DNA from: Firmicutes bacterium TM09-10
Lineage (GTDB): Bacteria > Bacillota > Clostridia > Lachnospirales > Lachnospiraceae
Direction: 5' to 3'
DNA: 64,000 bases
Assembly: GCA_003481005.1 (NCBI GenBank)
Contig: QUKC01000011.1
Span: 1-64,000, forward strand
In this document: positions 29,992 to 37,315 of the stretch, piece by piece
Layout: each line of letters opens with the position of its first letter
Position numbering within the stretch: the first letter of the stretch is position 1
Translations under genes and position numbers: made by a program
Notes under the pieces: model-generated
What the model was told of the DNA's origin: nothing
Seen by the model: only the letters and a program-made list of their open reading frames with translations
The model's database searches: none

Positions 29992-30267
29992 ATGTTTTAT
30001 GATATTGTGCAGGTAATTCCTAATGAAGACTATACCGTATATGTATATTTTGAAGATGGAAAGATTGTATGTTATGATGCTAAAACGTTATTGAAAAAGA
30101 AAGTTTTTGAACCATTGAAAGATATTAATTTTTTTATGAATGCATGCACCATTTTGAATGGGACATTGGCATGGGATGTTACTGGAACCAGAGATTGCAG
30201 TAAGTGTCTGGATATAGATCCAGAGATGTTGTATGGGTTGGAAAATGTAAGTGAAAAGATTGCATAA
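29992..30267 (+). CDS. DUF2442-domain protein
   Basis: A 91-aa protein: MFYDIVQVIPNEDYTVYVYFEDGKIVCYD with PLKDINFFMNACTILNGTLAWD, the DUF2442 pattern. The family is normally paired with DUF4160, which is truncated just upstream. It has a strong AGGAGG ribosome binding site overlapping the end of the DUF4160 remnant. Two hairpins at 30270-30345 follow (GCCGTCATTCAATGGCGGC and AATAGAATGCTC with its partner) and may end the transcript. Confidence 0.8.
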   Translation: MFYDIVQVIPNEDYTVYVYFEDGKIVCYDAKTLLKKKVFEPLKDINFFMNACTILNGTLAWDVTGTRDCSKCLDIDPEMLYGLENVSEKIA

Positions 30268-30382
30268 GGAGTTGCCGTCATTCAATGGCGGCAATTATTC
30301 ATGACAATAGAATGCTCGCAGAGCGTGCACTCTATTGTTGTATAGATAAAAACAATATAACAAAACGGAATTTGACGGAGTA

Positions 30383-30832
30383 ATGGATATGAGAATCCGA
30401 GAAGTGAACAAAAATAAAAAGCAATTTATGTCATTATTGTTATTAGCTGATGAACAGGAGAGCATGGTTGATCGCTATCTTGAAAAAGGGACTATGTATG
30501 TGCTCGAAGACAATGATGTAAAAGCTGAATGTGTTGTCACCGATGAAGGTAACGAAATACTTGAAATCAAGAATATTGCAGTTGATCCGGAAAATCAGGG
30601 AAAGGGCTATGGCAAAACACTAATTGATTTTCTCGCCATTAAATATGCAGATGAATATTCTATTTTGCAGGTTGGAACAGGTGACAGCCCGTTGACCGTA
30701 CCGTTTTATGAAAAATGCGGATTTGTCCGATCTCACAGTATTCCGAATTTCTTTACGGATAATTATGACCACCCAATTTATGAGTGTGGTGTACAGTTAA
30801 TAGATATGGTATATTTGCAAAGACATATATAA
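30383..30832 (+). CDS. GNAT-family N-acetyltransferase
   Basis: A 149-aa acetyltransferase. IKNIAVDPENQGKGYGKTLIDFL (about residues 68-90) is the acetyl-CoA loop (Q-x-x-G-x-G). LQVGTGDSPLTVPFYEKCGFV (about 100-120) supplies motif B, and NFFTDNYDHPIYECG is typical of a subgroup of clostridial GNATs. The substrate is unknown. It is monocistronic, with ATG 30383 or 30389 both possible after GACGGAG. Confidence 0.9.
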   Translation: MDMRIREVNKNKKQFMSLLLLADEQESMVDRYLEKGTMYVLEDNDVKAECVVTDEGNEILEIKNIAVDPENQGKGYGKTLIDFLAIKYADEYSILQVGTGDSPLTVPFYEKCGFVRSHSIPNFFTDNYDHPIYECGVQLIDMVYLQRHI

Positions 30833-30865
30833 CTTCAAGTTTAACGAACAGGAGATGATGATCAC

Positions 30866-31075
30866 ATGAAAATCTTATATGAACTATCTTGGTTATGGGA
30901 AACGCTGGGCATTGCACTTGTGGCTGCGGCTGTCTGTGTGGCTTGCGCCACGCTGATCTGCAAGGCAGCGAAGAAAAAGTTCGGCAAAAAGGTGTTGGCA
31001 GTCATAGGGGCTGCGGCATTTGTGGGCGCGATTCTGGCGATCATTCTGATCGCCCGGACACCGATGCCGCTTTGA
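30866..31075 (+). CDS. Small two-helix membrane protein
   Basis: A 69-aa protein with two hydrophobic helices (about residues 10-32 and 42-64) joined by KAAKKKFGKK. The start is ATG 30866 after AGGAGATGATGATC. I do not recognise the family. Codon use is GC-richer than the preceding genes, hinting at a different origin. The function is unknown. Confidence 0.6.
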   Translation: MKILYELSWLWETLGIALVAAAVCVACATLICKAAKKKFGKKVLAVIGAAAFVGAILAIILIARTPMPL

Positions 31076-31100
31076 TAGGACGGAGGATTGAATAATAAAA

Positions 31101-31124
31101 GGTCGGGGTCAGACCCCGGGCAAA
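31101..31124 (+). repeat. GGTC-rich intergenic repeat, copy 2
   Basis: GGGGTCAGACCCC (31105-31117) plus GGGCAAA: a 13-bp near palindrome with an asymmetric tail. It lies 119 bp before the first AlbA_2 gene. Confidence 0.75.
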
Positions 31125-31150
31125 CTTTCACCTGTGAGAAGTGTCAAGGT

Positions 31151-31224
31151 TTTCTAATCACCACATGAATATAAATTGACAAAATGACTATAATGACTAC
31201 AATGATTATAATGGTGATTAGGAA
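31151..31224 (+). promoter_or_regulatory. Promoter within inverted repeats and 9-bp tandem repeats, AlbA_2 gene 1
   Basis: TTGACA (31176) and TACAAT (31198) are spaced 16 bp. They are enclosed by TTTCTAATCACCA (31151) and TGGTGATTAGGAAA (31211), inverted copies. Between these lie four 9-bp units AATGACTAT, AATGACTAC, AATGATTAT, AATGGTGAT (31183-31218). The arrangement fits an operator, possibly for autoregulation by the HTH-bearing product. Confidence 0.6.
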
Positions 31225-31242
31225 AACTACAGGAGGTACCTT

Positions 31243-32544
31243 ATGACATTTATTGAGAGCGAAACTATCGAACTCAAGTCTTCGGTTGTTGCAGACCTTT
31301 GCAAAGAGGTGATTGCCTTTGCTAACACAAGAGGCGGCACTCTTTACATTGGTGTTGAGGACAATGGTACGGTGATTGGTGTGGATAGTGCCGACCGTGT
31401 TACCTTGCAAATAAATAATATGGTTCGGGATTCCATCAAACCTGATATTACGATGTTTGTCCACTACGAGACACAGGTGATAAATGATAAACAAATTATC
31501 GCCGTGACCGTTCAGGAGGGTACAGACCGTCCCTATTATCTGGGCAGTAAGGGATTAAAGCCCAGCGGCGTGTATGTCCGCAATGGTACATCTACAGATC
31601 CTGCCTCTGATACCGCCATTCGAAAAATGATTAAAGAAACCGATGGCGACAGTTTTGAAACCATGCGCTCTTTGGAGCAGAATTTGTCATTTCAGGCAGC
31701 TGAAGCACAGTTTGCCAAGAGGAAGGTTCCCTATGATGCTGCTAAGATGCAGACTTTGGGAATGGTTTCCTCGGACGACATTTACTCCAATGTAGCGTTG
31801 CTTCTGTCCGAACAATGTCCGAGTACCATCAAGGCTGCAACCTTTGCCGGTGTTGATCAGAGCGTATTCCAAGATAGACGTGAGTTTACCGGTTCGTTGT
31901 TTCAGCAGATGGAGGATTTGTATGCCTATCTCGATCTGCACAATCAAACCAAGGCCACATTTGAGGGACTATACCGAACTGATACCAAAGATTATCCAGA
32001 GGACGCGCTGAGAGAAACATTGATGAATTCTCTGGTGCATAGAGATTATTCTTTTAGTGCCAGCACCCTTGTCAGTATCTATGATGATCGAATCGAATTC
32101 GTATCCGTGGGCGGTCTGCCTGCCGGAATCACTTTGGATGACATTATGCTAGGACTTTCCGTTTGCAGAAATCCGAAATTAGCAGCTATCTTCTATCACT
32201 TACAGCTGATTGAAGCTTACGGAACCGGTATGCCCAAAATCATGAAAGCATACGCAGGCACAGGGGTAGAACCTAAAATTGAAGTGACAAACAACGCTTT
32301 CAAAATTACACTCCCCAATAGAAATGCCGTTAAGGCAACTGATAGCGTGCCTAATGAACGTAAATCCAATGAAGAAAAGATTATGGACTTGATTGCCCAA
32401 AACGGCTATGTAGTGCGTAGCGATGTGGATCAACTGTTGGATGTCAGCCAAACAACGGCCAGCCGTATTCTAAAACGCATGGTTACAGACGGCTTGATCT
32501 ATCAGGACGGAAGCGGCAGAAAAACAAAATACAGAAAAGGTTAA
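31243..32544 (+). CDS. Schlafen AlbA_2-domain ATP-binding regulator, gene 1
   Basis: A 433-aa protein. The AlbA_2/Schlafen domain (about residues 1-115) has ESETIELKSSV, EVIAFANTRGGTLYIGVEDNG and RPYYLGSKG with GVYVRNGTS. The HATPase_c_4-like region (about 250-340) has LRETLMNSLVHRDYSF and IEAYGTGMPKIM. The C-terminal winged helix (about 375-430) has RSDVDQLLDVSQTTASRIL. The group is often labelled RecG-like but has no helicase motifs. It is probably an ATP- and DNA-binding regulator, and such genes cluster with defence loci. It is bracketed by repeat copies at 31101 and 32572. Confidence 0.9.
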   Translation: MTFIESETIELKSSVVADLCKEVIAFANTRGGTLYIGVEDNGTVIGVDSADRVTLQINNMVRDSIKPDITMFVHYETQVINDKQIIAVTVQEGTDRPYYLGSKGLKPSGVYVRNGTSTDPASDTAIRKMIKETDGDSFETMRSLEQNLSFQAAEAQFAKRKVPYDAAKMQTLGMVSSDDIYSNVALLLSEQCPSTIKAATFAGVDQSVFQDRREFTGSLFQQMEDLYAYLDLHNQTKATFEGLYRTDTKDYPEDALRETLMNSLVHRDYSFSASTLVSIYDDRIEFVSVGGLPAGITLDDIMLGLSVCRNPKLAAIFYHLQLIEAYGTGMPKIMKAYAGTGVEPKIEVTNNAFKITLPNRNAVKATDSVPNERKSNEEKIMDLIAQNGYVVRSDVDQLLDVSQTTASRILKRMVTDGLIYQDGSGRKTKYRKG

Positions 32545-32571
32545 TCGTTTGCAACAACTGGCTTAAACCCA

Positions 32572-32591
32572 GGGGTCAGACCCCGGGCAAA
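32572..32591 (+). repeat. GGTC-rich intergenic repeat, copy 3
   Basis: GGGGTCAGACCCCGGGCAAA is identical over 20 bp to the copy at 31105-31124 and lies 28 bp after the AlbA_2 gene 1 stop, in the same orientation. Confidence 0.8.
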
Positions 32592-32613
32592 ACCCATCCA
32601 AAGGTTTGTCCTC

Positions 32614-33369
32614 TTATAGAAAAAGTTCATTTGATTTCTGAACGGAACAGGCTTTCTTGATAGCTGATGCCACAACAGAAACCGTTACCTTGTTAAGGCT
32701 GCGTGCATGAACAGGGCAGATTGAGACACATCTCATACAGGAAATGCACTTGGATTTATCGGTGACCTTGCCATTGTCCTTGGAAATTGCCTGAGCAGGA
32801 CACTTCTCCGCGCACAGACCGCAATTTGTGCAATGAGAATCAGCAGAGGGAACAAATCCGCTGCTGGATTTTTTGTAAGGACGCTTGCCGGGAATGGCGG
32901 GAACTGCCAGGGAGCCGGATAGTGCTTTTTCAAAAATTTTGGTACCGAATGCAGAGAGTTGTTTGCAGTCTTCTGCATTGGGACGACCTGCGGCATATTC
33001 GTGAATAATTGAATGTTCTGCAATGGCAGAAATGGCGGCAATCACCTGAAAGCCAGCGGCATTTGCAGTATCCGCCATTTGAACAAGCGTACTCCCATAG
33101 GCGCGATTCCCATATACTGCCACAAGAACGCACTTCGCGCGATTTCCATTGATCTGAGCAAAACGATCAATTGCCAGCTGTGGGGCTACATCACCAAAAG
33201 ACGGCATGGCGACAAGCACCAGGGAACCGGATTCAATGAAGAACGATGCAAAATCTGTGGAGGTAGATGAAAGATCAATCGTCTGGACTCCCGGCCAGTT
33301 CTGAGTGATTGCAGCGGCGACTTTTTCGGTTCCGCCAGTGGGACTGAAAAGAATCTGATAGCACTTCAT
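32614..33369 (-). CDS. EFR1-family flavodoxin-ferredoxin fusion
   Basis: A 251-aa protein read leftward. The flavodoxin-like domain (about residues 1-160) starts YQILFSPTGGTEKVA (phosphate-binding loop SPTGGT) and contains AVYGNRAYGST. The ferredoxin domain has two 4Fe-4S clusters, CTNCGLCAEKCP and CISCMRCVSICP. EFR1 proteins are electron carriers of anaerobes whose partners are poorly known. The start is the ATG at 33369, eight nt after AAAGGAG; the GTG at 33378 overlaps that site. It diverges from the Rrf2 regulator gene, which probably controls it. Confidence 0.92.
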   Translation of the reverse strand: MKCYQILFSPTGGTEKVAAAITQNWPGVQTIDLSSTSTDFASFFIESGSLVLVAMPSFGDVAPQLAIDRFAQINGNRAKCVLVAVYGNRAYGSTLVQMADTANAAGFQVIAAISAIAEHSIIHEYAAGRPNAEDCKQLSAFGTKIFEKALSGSLAVPAIPGKRPYKKSSSGFVPSADSHCTNCGLCAEKCPAQAISKDNGKVTDKSKCISCMRCVSICPVHARSLNKVTVSVVASAIKKACSVQKSNELFL

Positions 33370-33496
33370 TATAAACACTCCTTTGTTGTAAAAAATAAAA
33401 TTACAATATTAATATCAGTATAGCAGTCGTGAGGTGTCGTGTCAATATTTACAGCAGGAGGGTACTATGTTAATATGAAAGTGGAGGGCAAAGATT

Positions 33497-33937
33497 ATGC
33501 ATGTCAGTAACAAATGTTCGATTGCAATTCACTGTTTGATCTTTATCCATGAATATGGAACAGAGAATAAAGTGACGAGCGAACTGCTGTCGCTTTCTAC
33601 CGGCTGCAATCCGGTGACAATCAGGGGTATTCTCAGTGCGCTGAAAAAAAGCGGTGTTCTGTATGTGAAGTCCGGTACTGGCGGTGCGACTCTTGCAGCA
33701 GAACCTGAAGAGATAACACTTTATCGGATTTGTACAGCAGTGGAACCGGATGCCATTGACAAAATGATCGGTATTCATTCGTCACCATCACCGTTTTGCC
33801 CTGTGGGCAGGAAGATTCAGTCAGTGCTGGATGATACCTACGAAGAGTTGAAAACAGATGTGATTACCAGCATGAAATCTATTACACTGGATAAGATTCT
33901 TGCCGATTATCACGATAAACAGCAGAAAAATCAATGA
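33497..33937 (+). CDS. Rrf2-family transcriptional regulator
   Basis: A 146-aa winged-helix protein. SNKCSIAIHCLIFIHEYG and VTSELLSLSTGCNPVTIRGILSALKKSGVL give the HTH (about 25-55), and SGTGGATLA the wing. Only one Cys is near the usual Fe-S position (SPFCPVG, about 99), so cluster binding as in IscR is doubtful. The divergent EFR1 gene is the likely target. The 127-bp spacer is AT rich with TACAATATTAATATC and GTCAATATT/GTTAATATG half-sites. A terminator follows at 33953. Confidence 0.9.
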   Translation: MHVSNKCSIAIHCLIFIHEYGTENKVTSELLSLSTGCNPVTIRGILSALKKSGVLYVKSGTGGATLAAEPEEITLYRICTAVEPDAIDKMIGIHSSPSPFCPVGRKIQSVLDDTYEELKTDVITSMKSITLDKILADYHDKQQKNQ

Positions 33938-33952
33938 AATATTTCTTTGAAG

Positions 33953-33979
33953 CCGGGATGGGAAGCATCCCGGTTTTTC
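33953..33979 (+). terminator. Intrinsic terminator after the Rrf2 gene
   Basis: CCGGGATG-GGAAG-CATCCCGG followed by TTTTTCTTT: an 8-bp perfect stem. Confidence 0.9.
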
Positions 33980-34060
33980 TTTGGCAGGAACTGCTGTTAA
34001 AGCATTCGGAACGGGCGCAAGACGTCCGGTGGACCTCGGTTTTGCGCGGACCAGAACGGA

Positions 34061-34120
34061 GTGGAGACTTCCCCAACAAGCAGAAAATCGCTTTCGTGTC
34101 ACGAAAGCCTTGCTTGCAGA
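34061..34120. other. oriT-like or remnant sequence before the defence operon
   Basis: CCCCAACAAGCA (34071) is followed by the hairpin GCTTTCGT-GTC-ACGAAAGC and then TTGCTTGC (34110). The same order, 12-mer, hairpin, TTGCTTGC, occurs beside the ICE relaxase at 21737-21808. The 303-bp spacer 33938-34240 holds this, the Rrf2 terminator and the promoter of the operon, but no gene. Confidence 0.45.
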
Positions 34121-34154
34121 AGAGTGAAAAATGTTTTGAACGCACGATTTTTTG

Positions 34155-34183
34155 TTTACTTAGAAGATGATAAGTGCTATACT
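34155..34183 (+). promoter_or_regulatory. Promoter of the defence operon
   Basis: TTTACT (34155) and TATACT (34178) with 17-bp spacing lie 58 bp before the XRE gene. No other good promoter was seen before the following 18 kb of same-strand genes. Confidence 0.6.
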
Positions 34184-34240
34184 TGAAAATAGAGAAATTA
34201 TACCCATGGGCAGGTTGTTTTTAAGCAGGAGGCAGAGGCG

Positions 34241-34456
34241 ATGGCAGTATCATATAACAAGTTGTTCAAGCTGTTGATAGACAAGAAAATGAAGAAGAAA
34301 GAGCTGTGCGAGCTTGCCGGAGTCAGCGCAAGTACTATTGGAAAAATGGGGCGTGGAGAACCTGTTTCCGTTGAAATGGTAGAAAGAGTTTGTCTTGCAT
34401 TAGAATGCACTCCAAATGATGTTCTGGAGTTTTACCGAGATGATAAAAAGCAGTAA
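34241..34456 (+). CDS. Small XRE regulator heading the defence operon
   Basis: A 71-aa single-domain Cro/CI HTH: YNKLFKLLIDKKMKKKELCELAGVSASTIGKMGRGEPVSVEMVERVCLALECTPNDVLEF. The helix-turn-helix is at about residues 20-42. Such mini-regulators (HTH_26 type) often head restriction-modification and DISARM-like operons and delay expression until modification is established. The start is ATG 34241 after AGGAGG with spacing 11. The SNF2 helicase gene follows by 18 bp, so this is probably the first gene of the transcript. Confidence 0.9.
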   Translation: MAVSYNKLFKLLIDKKMKKKELCELAGVSASTIGKMGRGEPVSVEMVERVCLALECTPNDVLEFYRDDKKQ

Positions 34457-34474
34457 ACCAAAGGAGAAAACGTG

Positions 34475-37315
34475 ATGATAGATTTTGCGCCTGGCATGAG
34501 AACCATCATTCGTGACGAGGAATGGATGGTCAAAAAAATTGAAACGAATAGTCTTGGAAACAAGACTTTATACTGCGTTGGTGTTTCTCCGTTGGTTAAG
34601 GATAGAGAAGCGATTTTCCTTACGGATTTGGAAAAAATTCAAATCGTTGATCCTGCGGAAGTTAAATTAGTTGCGGATGCTTCACCGTTCTACAAGCGAG
34701 CGCTATTATATTTAGAAAGTCAATGGCGTCAGCAAATTCCTACTGATGCCAATTTACATATTGGCCATAAAGCGGCGATGGACTTAATGCCATATCAGCT
34801 TGATCCCGCAAAGCTTGCCCTGCAACGCCCGAGACAGAGAATTCTTATTGCGGACACCGTAGGTCTCGGTAAAACTTTGGAGGCAGGCATTTTGATGTCC
34901 GAGCTAATTGCTCGTGGCAAAGGTAAAAAAATACTGGTTGTTACCGTTAAGAGTATGATGACGCAGTTTCAGAAAGAAATGTGGAACCGCTTCACCATTC
35001 CTTTGGTGCGCCTTGATTCTAACCGGATTCAAAAGATTCGTGCCAACTTACCATCGAATTATAATCCGTTTTTCTATTATGATAAGACGATTGTATCCAT
35101 CGACACTCTAAAGAGAGATGTTGAATACCGCACCCATCTGGAAAATGCATATTGGGACATTATTGTAATCGATGAAGCTCAGAACGTTGCAGAACGTGGA
35201 GATCATCAGGCGCAGCGTTCTCGTCTTGCAAAGCTGCTTGCAGATCGTAGCGACACAATGATAATGCTGTCAGCAACTCCTCATGACGGTAGAGCAAAGA
35301 GCTTTGCATCCTTGATGAATATGCTCGACCCGACCGCGATTGCAGACCCACAAAACTATACCCCAGAAGATATTAAAGGACTTTGCATTCGTCGTTTTAA
35401 GAAAGATGTCAAAGATCAAGTTAGTGGTTCTTTCCTAGAAAGAAAAATCACACTTGAGCGTTGCGATGCATCTGCAAAGGAAGAATACGCTTTTGATATT
35501 TTTACTGAAATGCAACTGGAGATGGATCTGGGTAAAACCAAAGGTACAGGTCAGCTGTTTAAGACCAGCTTGGAAAAATCTTTGTTCTCCAGTCCGGCAG
35601 CTTGTATCAAGAGTATCGAAGCGCGCTTGAAGAAACTATATAAAAAATATACCGTAGATGACATCAAAGATATTCACCTGCTTGAAAACCTGAAAACTGC
35701 GCTGGAGGCAATTACTCCGGCAGATTTTACACGCTATCAGAAACTCCTTGATCTCCTCAAAAGTAAAGAATACGATTGGAATCCAGCAGATAGCGGTGAT
35801 CGTGTTGTTATCTTTACTGAGCGTATCGAAACCATGAAGTATCTTGCCGAAAGACTTCGCCAAGATCTTGGACTGAAGGCAAACGCCATTCAGGAGATTT
35901 CCGGTGGGATGAGCGACGCTGAACAGCAACGCATTGTTGAAGATTTTGGCCGAACGGAATCTACGGTTCGTGTTTTGGTTGCATCTGATGTTGCATCTGA
36001 AGGCTTGAATTTACACTATTTGAGTCATCGGTTGATTCATTTTGACATTCCTTGGTCTTTGATGGTATTCCAACAAAGAAATGGTAGAATCGACAGATAT
36101 GGCCAACAGAAGCGCCCTGATATTCGCTATATGCTCATTGAAAGTGATAACAAACGTATCAAGGGCGATATGCGCATCATCGAAATCTTGATTACTAAAG
36201 AGGAGCAGGCTCTGAAAAATATAGGTGATCCTTCTCTGTTGCTCGGGAAGTTTACCATCGAAGATGAAGAGCTTGTTGTAGCTGAAACCATCGAATCCGG
36301 TTCGGATTCAGATGTCTTTGAACAAACATTGGATGCTGGTGAAGATGACTTTGATCCATTTGAAGCGTTGATGGCCGCAGCTGGTAAAGAGGAAGATGAG
36401 GATGAGAAAAAATCGGAGATTGTTTCGGACGAAACCTTGTTCTCGGATATAGACTATCTGTATCAAGCCCTCACATATCTAAATCAGGCAGAAAATCATC
36501 CTGTTGAAAGACTGAAAACAGTTTCCGGTCTAGATATTAGGCTGACTCCTGATATGGAGCGACGCTTGAAAGCGCTTGTACCAGAAGAAGCACTTCCGCA
36601 GGGAGAAACTCTCCGTGTTTCTGATGATAAAACCTTCTGCATGGAACAGATGCGAAGCAGTATGCAGAAAAATATGGACGAGTCTGCCTGGCCAACTACG
36701 CAGTATTTATGGAAACTCCACCCCGTCCTGAGTTGGGTTAATGACAAAGCAAGTTTGCTGTTTAAGAGAGATGAAGCTCCTGTTCTTGGGGTTCCTGGAG
36801 CGTTAAAGGCTAGTGAAAGCATTTATGTTGTAACTGGCAGTATGCCTAATCTGAAGTCAACTCCTTTGGTAGATGAATGGTTTGGCTTGCTGTACCAAGA
36901 TGGCAAATTTGTTAAGGTGCTATCTATGAATGAAGTGGTACAGAAAACAGGCTTGAGCAATCCCAAAATTCCGAATACGAATTGCATCGGTGAAGATGAA
37001 ATTTCTGCCGCAAGTTCTTTGCTGCGTGATGTAGTTTCCCAAGCAAAAATGCATTTGGATGAACATTACAAGAGGTACCAGACGGAAATGAGTCCGTTGC
37101 TGGATGAAGAAGTTGATAAGCTGATTGAGCTCCAAGAAAAGCATAAAGAATACTACCAGCTGACCTTGTTCGAGCACGAGCGAAAGTTGAAAGAACAGGA
37201 GCGCCGAGTAGATGAACTCTTTGATCAGTTTATGAGCTGGGTAAAAGAAACTTTAACAATACAGAACAACCCGTACATCAGAGTTGTATCTGTGCTGATG
37301 GGGGTATCGCAATGA
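34475..37315 (+). CDS. SNF2-family helicase, DrmD-like
   Basis: A 946-aa helicase. The SNF2/RapA N-terminal half has Walker A ADTVGLGKTLEAG (about residues 127-139), motif II DEAQ (about 233) and motif III LSATPHDG (about 268). The C-terminal half has VASDVASEGLNLHYLSH and FQQRNGRIDRYGQ (about 506-546). A C-terminal region of about 350 aa ends in a coiled coil. The N-terminus PGMRTIIRDEEWMVKKIE resembles DrmD, the SNF2-like helicase of class 1 DISARM. It would move on DNA and help tell self from foreign. ATG 34475 is preferred over GTG 34472 by spacing from AAAGGAG. The stop overlaps the methylase ATG by 4 bp. Confidence 0.9.
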   Translation: MIDFAPGMRTIIRDEEWMVKKIETNSLGNKTLYCVGVSPLVKDREAIFLTDLEKIQIVDPAEVKLVADASPFYKRALLYLESQWRQQIPTDANLHIGHKAAMDLMPYQLDPAKLALQRPRQRILIADTVGLGKTLEAGILMSELIARGKGKKILVVTVKSMMTQFQKEMWNRFTIPLVRLDSNRIQKIRANLPSNYNPFFYYDKTIVSIDTLKRDVEYRTHLENAYWDIIVIDEAQNVAERGDHQAQRSRLAKLLADRSDTMIMLSATPHDGRAKSFASLMNMLDPTAIADPQNYTPEDIKGLCIRRFKKDVKDQVSGSFLERKITLERCDASAKEEYAFDIFTEMQLEMDLGKTKGTGQLFKTSLEKSLFSSPAACIKSIEARLKKLYKKYTVDDIKDIHLLENLKTALEAITPADFTRYQKLLDLLKSKEYDWNPADSGDRVVIFTERIETMKYLAERLRQDLGLKANAIQEISGGMSDAEQQRIVEDFGRTESTVRVLVASDVASEGLNLHYLSHRLIHFDIPWSLMVFQQRNGRIDRYGQQKRPDIRYMLIESDNKRIKGDMRIIEILITKEEQALKNIGDPSLLLGKFTIEDEELVVAETIESGSDSDVFEQTLDAGEDDFDPFEALMAAAGKEEDEDEKKSEIVSDETLFSDIDYLYQALTYLNQAENHPVERLKTVSGLDIRLTPDMERRLKALVPEEALPQGETLRVSDDKTFCMEQMRSSMQKNMDESAWPTTQYLWKLHPVLSWVNDKASLLFKRDEAPVLGVPGALKASESIYVVTGSMPNLKSTPLVDEWFGLLYQDGKFVKVLSMNEVVQKTGLSNPKIPNTNCIGEDEISAASSLLRDVVSQAKMHLDEHYKRYQTEMSPLLDEEVDKLIELQEKHKEYYQLTLFEHERKLKEQERRVDELFDQFMSWVKETLTIQNNPYIRVVSVLMGVSQ

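Noticed and set aside
31243..32544. RecG-like DNA helicase
   Set aside because: Genes of this kind are often labelled so, but no Walker A or DEAD-type motif is present; the domains are AlbA_2, HATPase-like and winged helix.
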